NCBI GenBank assembly: GCA_023380515.1
Contig: JAMCRH010000017.1
Span: 1-33,420, forward strand
DNA: 33,420 bases
Direction of reading: 5' to 3'
Source: Gammaproteobacteria bacterium
Lineage (GTDB): Bacteria > Pseudomonadota > Gammaproteobacteria > Enterobacterales > Alteromonadaceae
In this document: positions 16,740-24,175 of the stretch, piece after piece
How positions within the stretch are numbered: the stretch's first letter is position 1
Layout: each line of letters begins with the position of its first letter
Notes under the pieces: model-generated
The model's input: only the letters and a program-made list of their open reading frames with translations
Told to the model about the DNA's origin: nothing
Databases searched by the model: none
Program-made: the position numbers and the translations under genes

Positions 16740-19700
16740 TTATAAGCTCTCACTAGGTTCTTGTTGGAAATGCTGTAACAACGACTGTACCAGTTTTATG
16801 CGTTCGTGGGTATCAGCCTCAGCGCGTTTTATTTTTAATCGTTGAGCACCTTCCATGGCAAACTGGTCCGGTGCTTGCTGCAACATGCGAATAATGGTGG
16901 TTGGCTCCACAACTGTGCGCTCACTAAATTCAATATGCCCACCTTGCGGCCCCAGTTCGATTTTCCGAATGCCCAGAGGTTCCGCCGTTAAGCGCAATTC
17001 ACTTAAGCGGAATAGGTTTTTGGCGGCGTCGGGCAGTAGCCCAAAACGGTCAATCAATTCCACTTGAATGTCGTCTAATTCACCCCGGTCACGGGCACCC
17101 GCAATGCGTTTATACAGCGACAGACGCACGTTCACATCCTTGATGTAGGCTTCCGGTAAGAGAGCCGGAATGCGTAAGTCGATCTCGGTTTGGGCACGAA
17201 TGAGTTGGTCGAGAGCCGGTTCGCGGCCTTCACGCAAAGCGGTCACGGCTTGTTCCAGCATATCCATGTATAAACTAAAGCCAATGCTTTCAATTTGTCC
17301 GCTTTGTTCGTCACCAAGTAGCTCGCCAGCGCCACGAATCTCTAAATCATGGGTTGCCAAAACAAAGCCCGCACCAAGATCCTCTAAATGACTAATGGCT
17401 TCAAGCCGCTTTACGGCATCTTTAGTCATCCGTTTCGGATGAGGCGTGAGTAGATAAGCATAAGCTTGGTGATGGGAACGGCCGACGCGACCCCGAAGTT
17501 GGTGGAGCTGCGCTAAACCTAAGTGATCAGCGCGGTCAATAATAATGGTATTGGCCGTCGGAACATCGATACCGGTTTCGATAATCGTGGTGCAGACCAA
17601 GACGTTAAACCGTTGGTGATAAAAATCTGCCATGACGCGTTCGAGCTCGCGTTCGCTCATTTGACCATGGGCAGTTTGCACACGCGCTTCCGGAATTAGC
17701 TCGGCCAACTCGCTGGCAACGCGGTCGATGCTTTCGACGGCATTATGCAGGAAATAAACCTGACCACCGCGCAACACTTCCCGCAGCACAGCTTCGCGGA
17801 CGGTGGCTTTGTCATATTCACGCACGAACGTTTTGACCGCCAACCGACGTGCCGGTGGCGTGGCGATAATCGATAAATCCCGAATATTGTTCATCGCCAT
17901 ATTTAAGGTTCGCGGAATCGGTGTGGCGGTGAGGGTCAGAATGTCGACGTCGGTGCGTAACTTCTTTATTTGCTCTTTTTGGCGAACGCCGAAGCGATGT
18001 TCCTCGTCAACGATCAGTAATCCGAGATCGTGAAACTTAATTGTTGGTTGCAGTAATTTGTGCGTGCCAATGACGATGTCGACTTTGCCTGCAGCAAGGT
18101 CAGCAAGAGCTTGCTCGGTTTGTTTGGCACTGCGAAAACGCGAGAGTAACTCGATGCGCACCGGCCAGTCGGCAAAGCGATCGCGGAAATTGTCGAAATG
18201 TTGCTGGGCCAAAAGGGTCGTTGGTACCAATACTGCGACTTGCTTATTGTCGTTCACGGCAGTGAAGGCCGCCCGCATCGCTACCTCAGTTTTACCAAAG
18301 CCAACATCACCACACACTAAGCGGTCCATGGCTCGCGGCAATTGCATGTCGGCTAGCACCGCGGCTATCGCATCGAGCTGGTCGTCGGTTTCGGTAAACG
18401 GGAAACCCGCGGCAAAGCGGTCATGATCCTCAGCGCTGACTTGGAACGCATAACCTGGCTTCGCTTCACGCTGAGCGTAAACTTCAAGTAACTCGGCTGC
18501 CACGTCACGGACTTTTTCGGCCGCTTTGCGACGCGCTTTTTCCCATTGGTCGTTGCCTAATTTATTGAGCTGGACTTTGTCTTGGTCACCGCCGCTATAG
18601 CGACTAATTAAATGCAATGAAGAAACTGGAACAAATAACTTTGTGTTGTTGGCATATTCCAGAGTTAGAAACTCAGTCTCGATGCCACCGGCGGCCAACG
18701 AGGTTAATCCTTGATAACGACCAATACCATGCTCTAAGTGCACAACAGGTTGGCCGAGTGACAACTCGGCAAGGTTTTTAATTAGTGCATCAGCGTTTTG
18801 GCTTGCGCGTTTGTCTTGGTGGCGGCGTTGTGGCGCACGGTTACCGAACAGGTCGTTTTCAGTGAAGACCCACAAGGCCTGGGTGTCGCTAATGTGGGCG
18901 TAAAACGAATGTTCGAGTGGACTGACAATAATCGCAAAATCCACAGGCTGTAGCACAAATTCAGCAAAACTGTCGACTTCAGTGGGGTGTAACCCCGCTT
19001 TGCCAATTAGCTCTAACATACTTTCACGACGGCCCGCAGACTCGACGCAAATCAGTACCTGTTGGTTTTTCTTGAGTGCTTTGGTAATCGTATCCTGTAA
19101 CAGCGCAAGCGGTTGTTTTTGCTTACCATCAATAATGACATCGGGCAGGGCTTTGGTTTTAAAGTCGACCGGCCCTGGCGAACGTTCGCCGTCGATAGCA
19201 CCAACGCGAATGCGCGGGTATTGCTTTAAGGTCCCGAGTAATTCGTCGCGAGTTAAGAACAATTTTTGTGGCGCCAGAATGGGCTTTTGTTTGTCCCAGC
19301 GTCGCTCGTCATAACGGTACTCTATGTCGGTCCACAGTTTGTCGAGTTGCAACTGCAATGGGCCGTAAGTAAGCACGGTACACGACTTGGGTAAGTAGTC
19401 GAAGAGCGTTGCCATGGTTTCGAAGAACAGTGGCTGATAATACTCGATGCCAGCAGGCATAATGCCTTGTGTAACTTGCTGATAAATTGACTCTTTGGCG
19501 GTGAGAGCTGCGAATTCCTCACGAAATTGACGACGAAAGCGCTCAATACCGGCTTCGTCAGTTGGAAATTCGTGCGCAGGCAGTAAGGCAATTTTTTCGA
19601 TAGGCGCTTCTGAACGTTGGCTTTCAACGTCAAACTGGCGAATGGAGTCGACTTCGTCGTCAAAAAAGTCGATTCGATACGGCGCTTCACTGCCCATTGG

Positions 19701-20225
19701 GAATAAGTCGAGGATTGAGCCGCGAACACTGTATTCACCGTGCTCCATAACTTGGTTCACATGGCGATAACCGGCTTTTTCGAGTTGTAAACGCAGGCTG
19801 TCATGAACAACGTGTTGGCCTTTTTCTAAATGCAAACTGTGGCCAGTGATAAATTCAGCCGGGGCCACGCGATGCATTAATGTATTTAATGCAACAATGA
19901 GAATGCCGTGCTGTTGTTGCGGCAATTGTGCGAGCACGCGCAAGCGTTCGGAAATAATATCTTGATGGGGCGAGAAATTATCGTATGCAAGCGTTTCCCA
20001 GTCTGGCAGTAATTGGATTTCGTTAGCAAACTCTGGCAAGAAAAATTGCAGCTCGGCTTGAAAGCGGTAAGCACTCGGAGCATCAGCGGTAATCAGTAAC
20101 AACGGCGTTTGGTGTTGACGATACAATTGGCTAATTGCAAGGGCTGAACTACTGCCTTCAAGATGGCGCCAAGTCATTTCAGCGCTGGTGGGAAAAGGCG
20201 GTTGCAATAACGAAATCTGACTCAT
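16740..20225 (-). CDS. mfd: Transcription-repair coupling factor
   Basis: Mfd removes RNA polymerase stalled at DNA lesions and recruits UvrA. The 1161-residue length matches E. coli Mfd (1148). An N-terminal UvrB-homology region occupies about residues 1-330 (ELQFFLPEF, LPDWETLAYDNFSPHQDIISERL). The RNA polymerase interaction domain is at about 490-560 (PVVHLEHGIGRYQGL). RecG-like helicase motifs follow: Walker A GDVGFGKTEVA at 639-649, DEEHRFG, TATPIPRTLNM and QLRGRVGRS. A C-terminal TRCF domain holds LYKRIAGA and IDRFGLLP. It shares a short divergent promoter region with lolC. Confidence 0.98.
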   Translation of the reverse strand: MSQISLLQPPFPTSAEMTWRHLEGSSSALAISQLYRQHQTPLLLITADAPSAYRFQAELQFFLPEFANEIQLLPDWETLAYDNFSPHQDIISERLRVLAQLPQQQHGILIVALNTLMHRVAPAEFITGHSLHLEKGQHVVHDSLRLQLEKAGYRHVNQVMEHGEYSVRGSILDLFPMGSEAPYRIDFFDDEVDSIRQFDVESQRSEAPIEKIALLPAHEFPTDEAGIERFRRQFREEFAALTAKESIYQQVTQGIMPAGIEYYQPLFFETMATLFDYLPKSCTVLTYGPLQLQLDKLWTDIEYRYDERRWDKQKPILAPQKLFLTRDELLGTLKQYPRIRVGAIDGERSPGPVDFKTKALPDVIIDGKQKQPLALLQDTITKALKKNQQVLICVESAGRRESMLELIGKAGLHPTEVDSFAEFVLQPVDFAIIVSPLEHSFYAHISDTQALWVFTENDLFGNRAPQRRHQDKRASQNADALIKNLAELSLGQPVVHLEHGIGRYQGLTSLAAGGIETEFLTLEYANNTKLFVPVSSLHLISRYSGGDQDKVQLNKLGNDQWEKARRKAAEKVRDVAAELLEVYAQREAKPGYAFQVSAEDHDRFAAGFPFTETDDQLDAIAAVLADMQLPRAMDRLVCGDVGFGKTEVAMRAAFTAVNDNKQVAVLVPTTLLAQQHFDNFRDRFADWPVRIELLSRFRSAKQTEQALADLAAGKVDIVIGTHKLLQPTIKFHDLGLLIVDEEHRFGVRQKEQIKKLRTDVDILTLTATPIPRTLNMAMNNIRDLSIIATPPARRLAVKTFVREYDKATVREAVLREVLRGGQVYFLHNAVESIDRVASELAELIPEARVQTAHGQMSERELERVMADFYHQRFNVLVCTTIIETGIDVPTANTIIIDRADHLGLAQLHQLRGRVGRSHHQAYAYLLTPHPKRMTKDAVKRLEAISHLEDLGAGFVLATHDLEIRGAGELLGDEQSGQIESIGFSLYMDMLEQAVTALREGREPALDQLIRAQTEIDLRIPALLPEAYIKDVNVRLSLYKRIAGARDRGELDDIQVELIDRFGLLPDAAKNLFRLSELRLTAEPLGIRKIELGPQGGHIEFSERTVVEPTTIIRMLQQAPDQFAMEGAQRLKIKRAEADTHERIKLVQSLLQHFQQEPSESL

Positions 20226-20267
20226 GGATGAACTGTTCCTATGACCTGCCGCAGATTGAAAAACGAT

Positions 20268-20275
20268 AGTATAAC
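20268..20275. promoter_or_regulatory. Overlapping divergent -10 elements between mfd and lolC
   Basis: Plus strand TATAAC (20270-20275) faces lolC, and minus strand TATACT (20273-20268) faces mfd, from one near-symmetric core AGTATAACT. The -35 positions are poor on both sides. The layout suggests one bidirectional promoter. Confidence 0.4.
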
Positions 20276-20363
20276 TGAATGAGCGACGAACGACAGGTTG
20301 TCTGTGAAGTCAGATGTCTTTATGCTACGCAATTATGCTTGCTTGAATGGACCCGACTCACAC

Positions 20364-21611
20364 ATGAACAGGCCGTTGCCTCTGTATTTAGCGTTGCGTT
20401 ATAGCCGCTCGCGCTCTCGTTCGACGTTTACGCGCTTTATTAGTCACTTTGTGGCCGCTGGGATCACTCTCGGTGTTATGGCGTTGATTGTTGTGACTTC
20501 GGTGATGAACGGATTCGAAAACGAATTGAAAACACGCATTCTTGGTGTCGTTCCGCAAGTTACTGTGAGTCCCCAACAACAAAGTACTCAGCGCCCACAA
20601 CCTTTGGCCGATTGGCAAGCTGTGCAGCAATCGGTGACTTGGCCGGCAGCGGTACGGCATGTCAGTCCTTATGTGCAGTCCGAGGGCATCATTCAAGGCC
20701 ATGCACAGTTGCAAGCGGTGTTAGTGCAAGGGATTTTCCCACACCTTGAACCGAGCCAAAATATTCTTCGTGAGCGCATGCTGTTCGGTCAACTGGACAG
20801 TCTGCGCGCGGGTGAGTATCGCGTTATTATTGGTCGTCCTTTAGCGGACATGCTCGACATTCAGATTGGTGAGCGAGTACGAGTGACGGCAGCGGCTGGA
20901 CAGCAACAGACCCCCCTTGGCACTATGCCGGCACAGCGACAATTTACCGTCAGTGGCATATTTGAGGTGGGTGCCGATATTGATCAGCAACTGGTCTTGC
21001 TGCATGGCGCCGATCTGGCACGCTTACTGCGCTATCCAGAGAATCATGTAACCGGTTTACGGCTGTGGCTCAATGATGCCTTTGAATCTGCCCAGGTTAG
21101 CCAGCGTTTAGCGCCGCAATTTGCTGCGCAGGGCTTAGTTGTCGCGGACTGGCAACAACGTTATGGCCAGCTTTTTGCCGCCGTACGCATGGAGAAGGGC
21201 ATGATGATGATCATGCTCGGATTAATTATTGTGGTTGCTGCATTTAATGCGGTTTCAGCCCTGATTATGCTCATCCAAGACAAGCGCAGTGATATCGCAA
21301 TTTTACAGACCTTAGGGTTAAGCCCTCGGCGCATTTACCTGACTTTAATTCTCCAAGGTATGTACAGCGGTGTGGTCGGTGTCGTCCTCGGCGCGGCACT
21401 TGGGCTGTTACTGAGTACCTATTTAAATGGCATTTTAACCGCATTAGGTATCCATGTGTTTAGTGCAGGCGTAGCATTACCTGTGGTGATTCAATACAGC
21501 CAAGTGTTCGCCATTGTGCTTGCAGCGTTGGCGCTAACCTTTGTTGCAACTATGTACCCGGCGTGGCGCGCTGCACAACTCCAACCGGCAGAGATTCTTC
21601 GATATGAATAA
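20364..21611 (+). CDS. lolC: Lipoprotein-releasing ABC transporter permease LolC
   Basis: LolC and LolE form the inner-membrane part of the LolCDE complex, which hands outer-membrane lipoproteins to LolA. The opening MNRPLPLYLALRYSRSRSRSTFTRFISHFVAAGITLGVMALIVVTSVMNGFENEL closely matches LolC, with TM1 just before the NGFE motif. A periplasmic domain spans about 70-270, and three C-terminal TM helices form the FtsX domain, including IQDKRSDIAILQTLGLSPRRI. I chose the ATG at 20364, which gives 415 residues. The frame opens earlier at TTG 20298, but the extra 22 residues are unlike any LolC. Its end overlaps lolD by 8 nt. Confidence 0.93.
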   Translation: MNRPLPLYLALRYSRSRSRSTFTRFISHFVAAGITLGVMALIVVTSVMNGFENELKTRILGVVPQVTVSPQQQSTQRPQPLADWQAVQQSVTWPAAVRHVSPYVQSEGIIQGHAQLQAVLVQGIFPHLEPSQNILRERMLFGQLDSLRAGEYRVIIGRPLADMLDIQIGERVRVTAAAGQQQTPLGTMPAQRQFTVSGIFEVGADIDQQLVLLHGADLARLLRYPENHVTGLRLWLNDAFESAQVSQRLAPQFAAQGLVVADWQQRYGQLFAAVRMEKGMMMIMLGLIIVVAAFNAVSALIMLIQDKRSDIAILQTLGLSPRRIYLTLILQGMYSGVVGVVLGAALGLLLSTYLNGILTALGIHVFSAGVALPVVIQYSQVFAIVLAALALTFVATMYPAWRAAQLQPAEILRYE

Positions 21612-22296
21612 GCAAGACTTGTTAGTTTCCGTATCCGACTTAAATAAAAGCTATCAAGACGGCGAGCGCACAGTCACTGTGCTTGAAGGCGTCGATTTGC
21701 AGCTGCAAGCCGGTGAGATGTTGGCGATTATCGGTGCCTCAGGCTCGGGTAAAAGCACGTTACTACATATTCTTGGCGGACTTGATAAAGCCGACTCTGG
21801 GCAAGTGACCATCGCCGGTGAGCAGCCATTGCAATTACCACAACATAAACTGGCACAGTGGCGCAATCAGCATGTGGGTTTTATTTATCAGTTCCACCAT
21901 TTATTGAGCGAATTTTCGGCGTTAGAGAACGTTGCTATGCCGCTGCTGATTGCAGGTACACCGATGCCGAAAGCGCTGGCGCAAGCCAAGTCAATGCTCG
22001 AGCGTGTGGGCTTGGGACATCGGTTGGAGCACGCACCAGCGAAGCTTTCCGGTGGTGAACGGCAACGTGTTGCGATCGCTCGAGCTTTAGTCAACCAACC
22101 GGCTTTAGTGCTTGCTGATGAACCAACCGGTAATCTCGATGAGGACACGGCACAAGTAATTTACGATTTGATGCTTGAGCTCAACCGCGAGTTAGGTACA
22201 GCGTTTGTGGTGGTCACTCACGATATTCAGTTGGCCGCGAAACTACCGCGACAATTGCAACTTGATCATGGTCGTTTGGTTGAGGAACAGGCATGA
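21604..22296 (+). CDS. lolD: Lipoprotein-releasing ABC transporter ATPase LolD
   Basis: This ATPase powers lipoprotein release by LolCE. Walker [10 protein letters not shown] is at 44-52, Q-loop Gln96, signature LSGGE at 148-152, and Walker [13 protein letters not shown] at 168-179. The family motif [19 protein letters not shown] lies after the Q-loop, where LolD contacts the permease coupling helices. The length of 230 residues agrees with E. coli LolD (233). The ATG at 21604 lies inside the lolC end, and the stop overlaps the lolE start as ATGA. An upstream in-frame extension from 21541 would lie wholly within lolC coding and is not credible. Confidence 0.96.
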   Translation: MNKQDLLVSVSDLNKSYQDGERTVTVLEGVDLQLQAGEMLAIIGASGSGKSTLLHILGGLDKADSGQVTIAGEQPLQLPQHKLAQWRNQHVGFIYQFHHLLSEFSALENVAMPLLIAGTPMPKALAQAKSMLERVGLGHRLEHAPAKLSGGERQRVAIARALVNQPALVLADEPTGNLDEDTAQVIYDLMLELNRELGTAFVVVTHDIQLAAKLPRQLQLDHGRLVEEQA

Positions 22297-23531
22297 ACTT
22301 AGCGTTCCTGTTAGCTCGTCGATTTCGCCGCAGTCGCGAGAAAAGTCGTTACCTGAGCTTTATTTCCGCTTCCTCAACGATCGGGATTGGCCTAGGTTGC
22401 GCCATTTTGATTTTGCTGTTGTCGATTATGAACGGTTTTCAAAAGGCGCTCGAAGATGATTTTCTGGCTTTCGTTCCGCACGTTGAATATACCGCTGTTC
22501 GTGGTGGTCTCGACAATTGGCAGGAAGTCGTGCGAGTTGCTGAACAACACCCGCAGGTTAGCGCAGCAGCACCGGTTATCGTGTTAAATGCCATGATCCA
22601 GCAGCCTGGCCGCTTTCGTGGTCTGCAGGTACGCGCCATCGACGCGGAACGTGAAGTCGGCGTGTCTAATTTGACGCGTTTTATGAGCAGTGAAGACTGG
22701 CAGCGCTTTCAGACCAATGCCGATGGGGCCATTCTGGGTCAAGGTCTTGCCCAAGAGCTCAATGTCGCGCAGGGTGATTGGATTATGCTCATGATTCCTC
22801 AGCTCGACAGTGGTGACAGCTTACGTGCGCCGCGCCGTGTGCGAGTGCAGGTGAGTGGCGTGTTCGCGATGGCCGGTGAACGGGATTATCAACAAGCATT
22901 TATTCACTTGGCGAAAGGTCAAGAAGCTACTCAGCTTGGTGAAAACGTGAGTACGGTACGTTTGGCGGTGCGTGACGTTTATGCAGCGCCGCAAGTCGCC
23001 CGGGAAGTTGGTCAATCGTTACGTGAATACGCCTATATCCACGACTGGACACGTACCGAGGGGCACTTGTATCGCGATATTCAACTGGTGCGAACCGTGA
23101 TGTATCTGGTTCTGGTTCTCGTGCTTGCGGTGGCGTCATTTAACATCGTGTCGACCTTGGTGATGGTGGTGCAAGAAAAGCGCGCGAGTATTGCGATTTT
23201 GAAAACCATGGGCGCAAGTCATGGTTTGTTATTGCGAACATTTGTTTGGCAGGGCAGTTTGAATGGTGTTATTGGTGCCAGTATTGGTACCGTCATCGGT
23301 GCAATTGCGAGCGTTCTGTTGCCACGCGGCTTACAAGCGCTCGAGCAGGCTTTGAATTTCACCGTGCTACCTGCTGAACTGTATTTTATCAGCAGTATTC
23401 CAAGTGATCTGCAGGTCTTGGACGTGGTGCTGGTTGCCGGTGTTGCGTTGATCACCAGTGTGGTGGCGACACTTTACCCAGCTTGGCAAGCGGCAGCGAT
23501 TGAACCTGCGGAGGCGTTGCGCGGAAAATAG
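22293..23531 (+). CDS. lolE: Lipoprotein-releasing ABC transporter permease LolE
   Basis: This is the second permease of LolCDE, 412 residues (E. coli LolE is 414). The N-terminus [53 protein letters not shown] has the LolE-type basic entry and TM1 followed by NGFQ. A periplasmic lipoprotein-binding domain follows to about 265, then three C-terminal TM helices with the coupling segment VQEKRASIAILKTMGASHGLL. It overlaps lolD by 4 nt. Having separate LolC and LolE rather than a single LolF-type permease is the enterobacterial-style arrangement. Its stop abuts the stop of the convergent DUF2062 gene with no spacer. Confidence 0.95.
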   Translation: MNLAFLLARRFRRSREKSRYLSFISASSTIGIGLGCAILILLLSIMNGFQKALEDDFLAFVPHVEYTAVRGGLDNWQEVVRVAEQHPQVSAAAPVIVLNAMIQQPGRFRGLQVRAIDAEREVGVSNLTRFMSSEDWQRFQTNADGAILGQGLAQELNVAQGDWIMLMIPQLDSGDSLRAPRRVRVQVSGVFAMAGERDYQQAFIHLAKGQEATQLGENVSTVRLAVRDVYAAPQVAREVGQSLREYAYIHDWTRTEGHLYRDIQLVRTVMYLVLVLVLAVASFNIVSTLVMVVQEKRASIAILKTMGASHGLLLRTFVWQGSLNGVIGASIGTVIGAIASVLLPRGLQALEQALNFTVLPAELYFISSIPSDLQVLDVVLVAGVALITSVVATLYPAWQAAAIEPAEALRGK

Positions 23532-24113
23532 TTAATCGCGCTCGTCGAAGGACGCGGTACGTCGTTTTTGAAACTCTTCTTTTAGCTCACGCAAACGCTC
23601 CCGGCGTTTGCGTAGACGTTCATTCCATGCGTTCTGCACAGCCTGGCGCCAGATCTTGCGCACGAGCAAATACGCTAAGCCACTGAAAAATCCGCCAACG
23701 ACTACAGAACCTAACACCAATGCCGGCACAATTGTTGATAAACTGGCTTGGAACCACGCAACAGAAAGCTCAAATAAAAACGGCTCACTGGGTTGTCGCA
23801 GCAGGAAGCTGCCAACTCGATAAGAGCCGTAGAGCATGGCTGGCATGGTTATTGGGTTGCTAATCCAGACGATTGCGACTGACAAGGGCAGATTAACGCG
23901 GAAAAAGATCGCAACTGCCGCCGCAGCGATCATTTGAAACGGCATCGGCATGAATGCAAAGAAAATACCAATCGCAAAACCACCGGCGGCTGTTTTGCGG
24001 TTGAGGTGCCAAAGATTGGTATCGTGAGCCACCGCACCGAAGGGCTTTAAAACGCCGTATTGGTTCAGTTTATGCACGTCTGGCATGAATCGTTTCAAAA
24101 ACTTTCTTGGCAT
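23532..24113 (-). CDS. DUF2062 membrane protein
   Basis: The 193-residue protein carries the DUF2062 pattern. NRKTAAGGFAIGIFFAFMPMPFQMIAAAAVAIFFRVNLPLSVAIVWISNPITMPAMLYGSYRVGSFLL holds two hydrophobic segments around a conserved SNPITMPAMY-like motif. A further TM helix (about 125-150) and a very basic Arg/Lys/Glu C-terminal helix follow. Members are small inner-membrane proteins of unknown function, often encoded between lolE and comEC in gammaproteobacteria. It is divergent from comEC (62 bp) and convergent with lolE (0 bp). A 10-bp perfect inverted repeat lies in its basic tail. Confidence 0.88.
   Translation of the reverse strand: MPRKFLKRFMPDVHKLNQYGVLKPFGAVAHDTNLWHLNRKTAAGGFAIGIFFAFMPMPFQMIAAAAVAIFFRVNLPLSVAIVWISNPITMPAMLYGSYRVGSFLLRQPSEPFLFELSVAWFQASLSTIVPALVLGSVVVGGFFSGLAYLLVRKIWRQAVQNAWNERLRKRRERLRELKEEFQKRRTASFDERD
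23589..23613. repeat. 10-bp perfect inverted repeat in the DUF2062 3' coding region
   Basis: ACGCAAACGC (23589-23598) and GCGTTTGCGT (23604-23613) flank a 5-nt spacer. No T tract follows on either strand. It may act as a transcription barrier for the abutting convergent genes, or may simply reflect Arg-rich coding. Confidence 0.5.
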
Positions 24114-24175
24114 ACGGTTTTCAAAATTCCATCAACATCAAAAAGGTCCGCAACAAACGCAAGGACGCGGCGACA

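Noticed and set aside
18058..18426. 122-codon plus-strand frame inside mfd
   Set aside because: It is a shadow of the Mfd helicase coding sequence; the Ser/Arg-rich translation is typical of a wrong frame.
20298..20363. TTG-initiated extension of LolC
   Set aside because: The extra 22 residues resemble nothing in LolC proteins, and the ATG at 20364 aligns with the family start.
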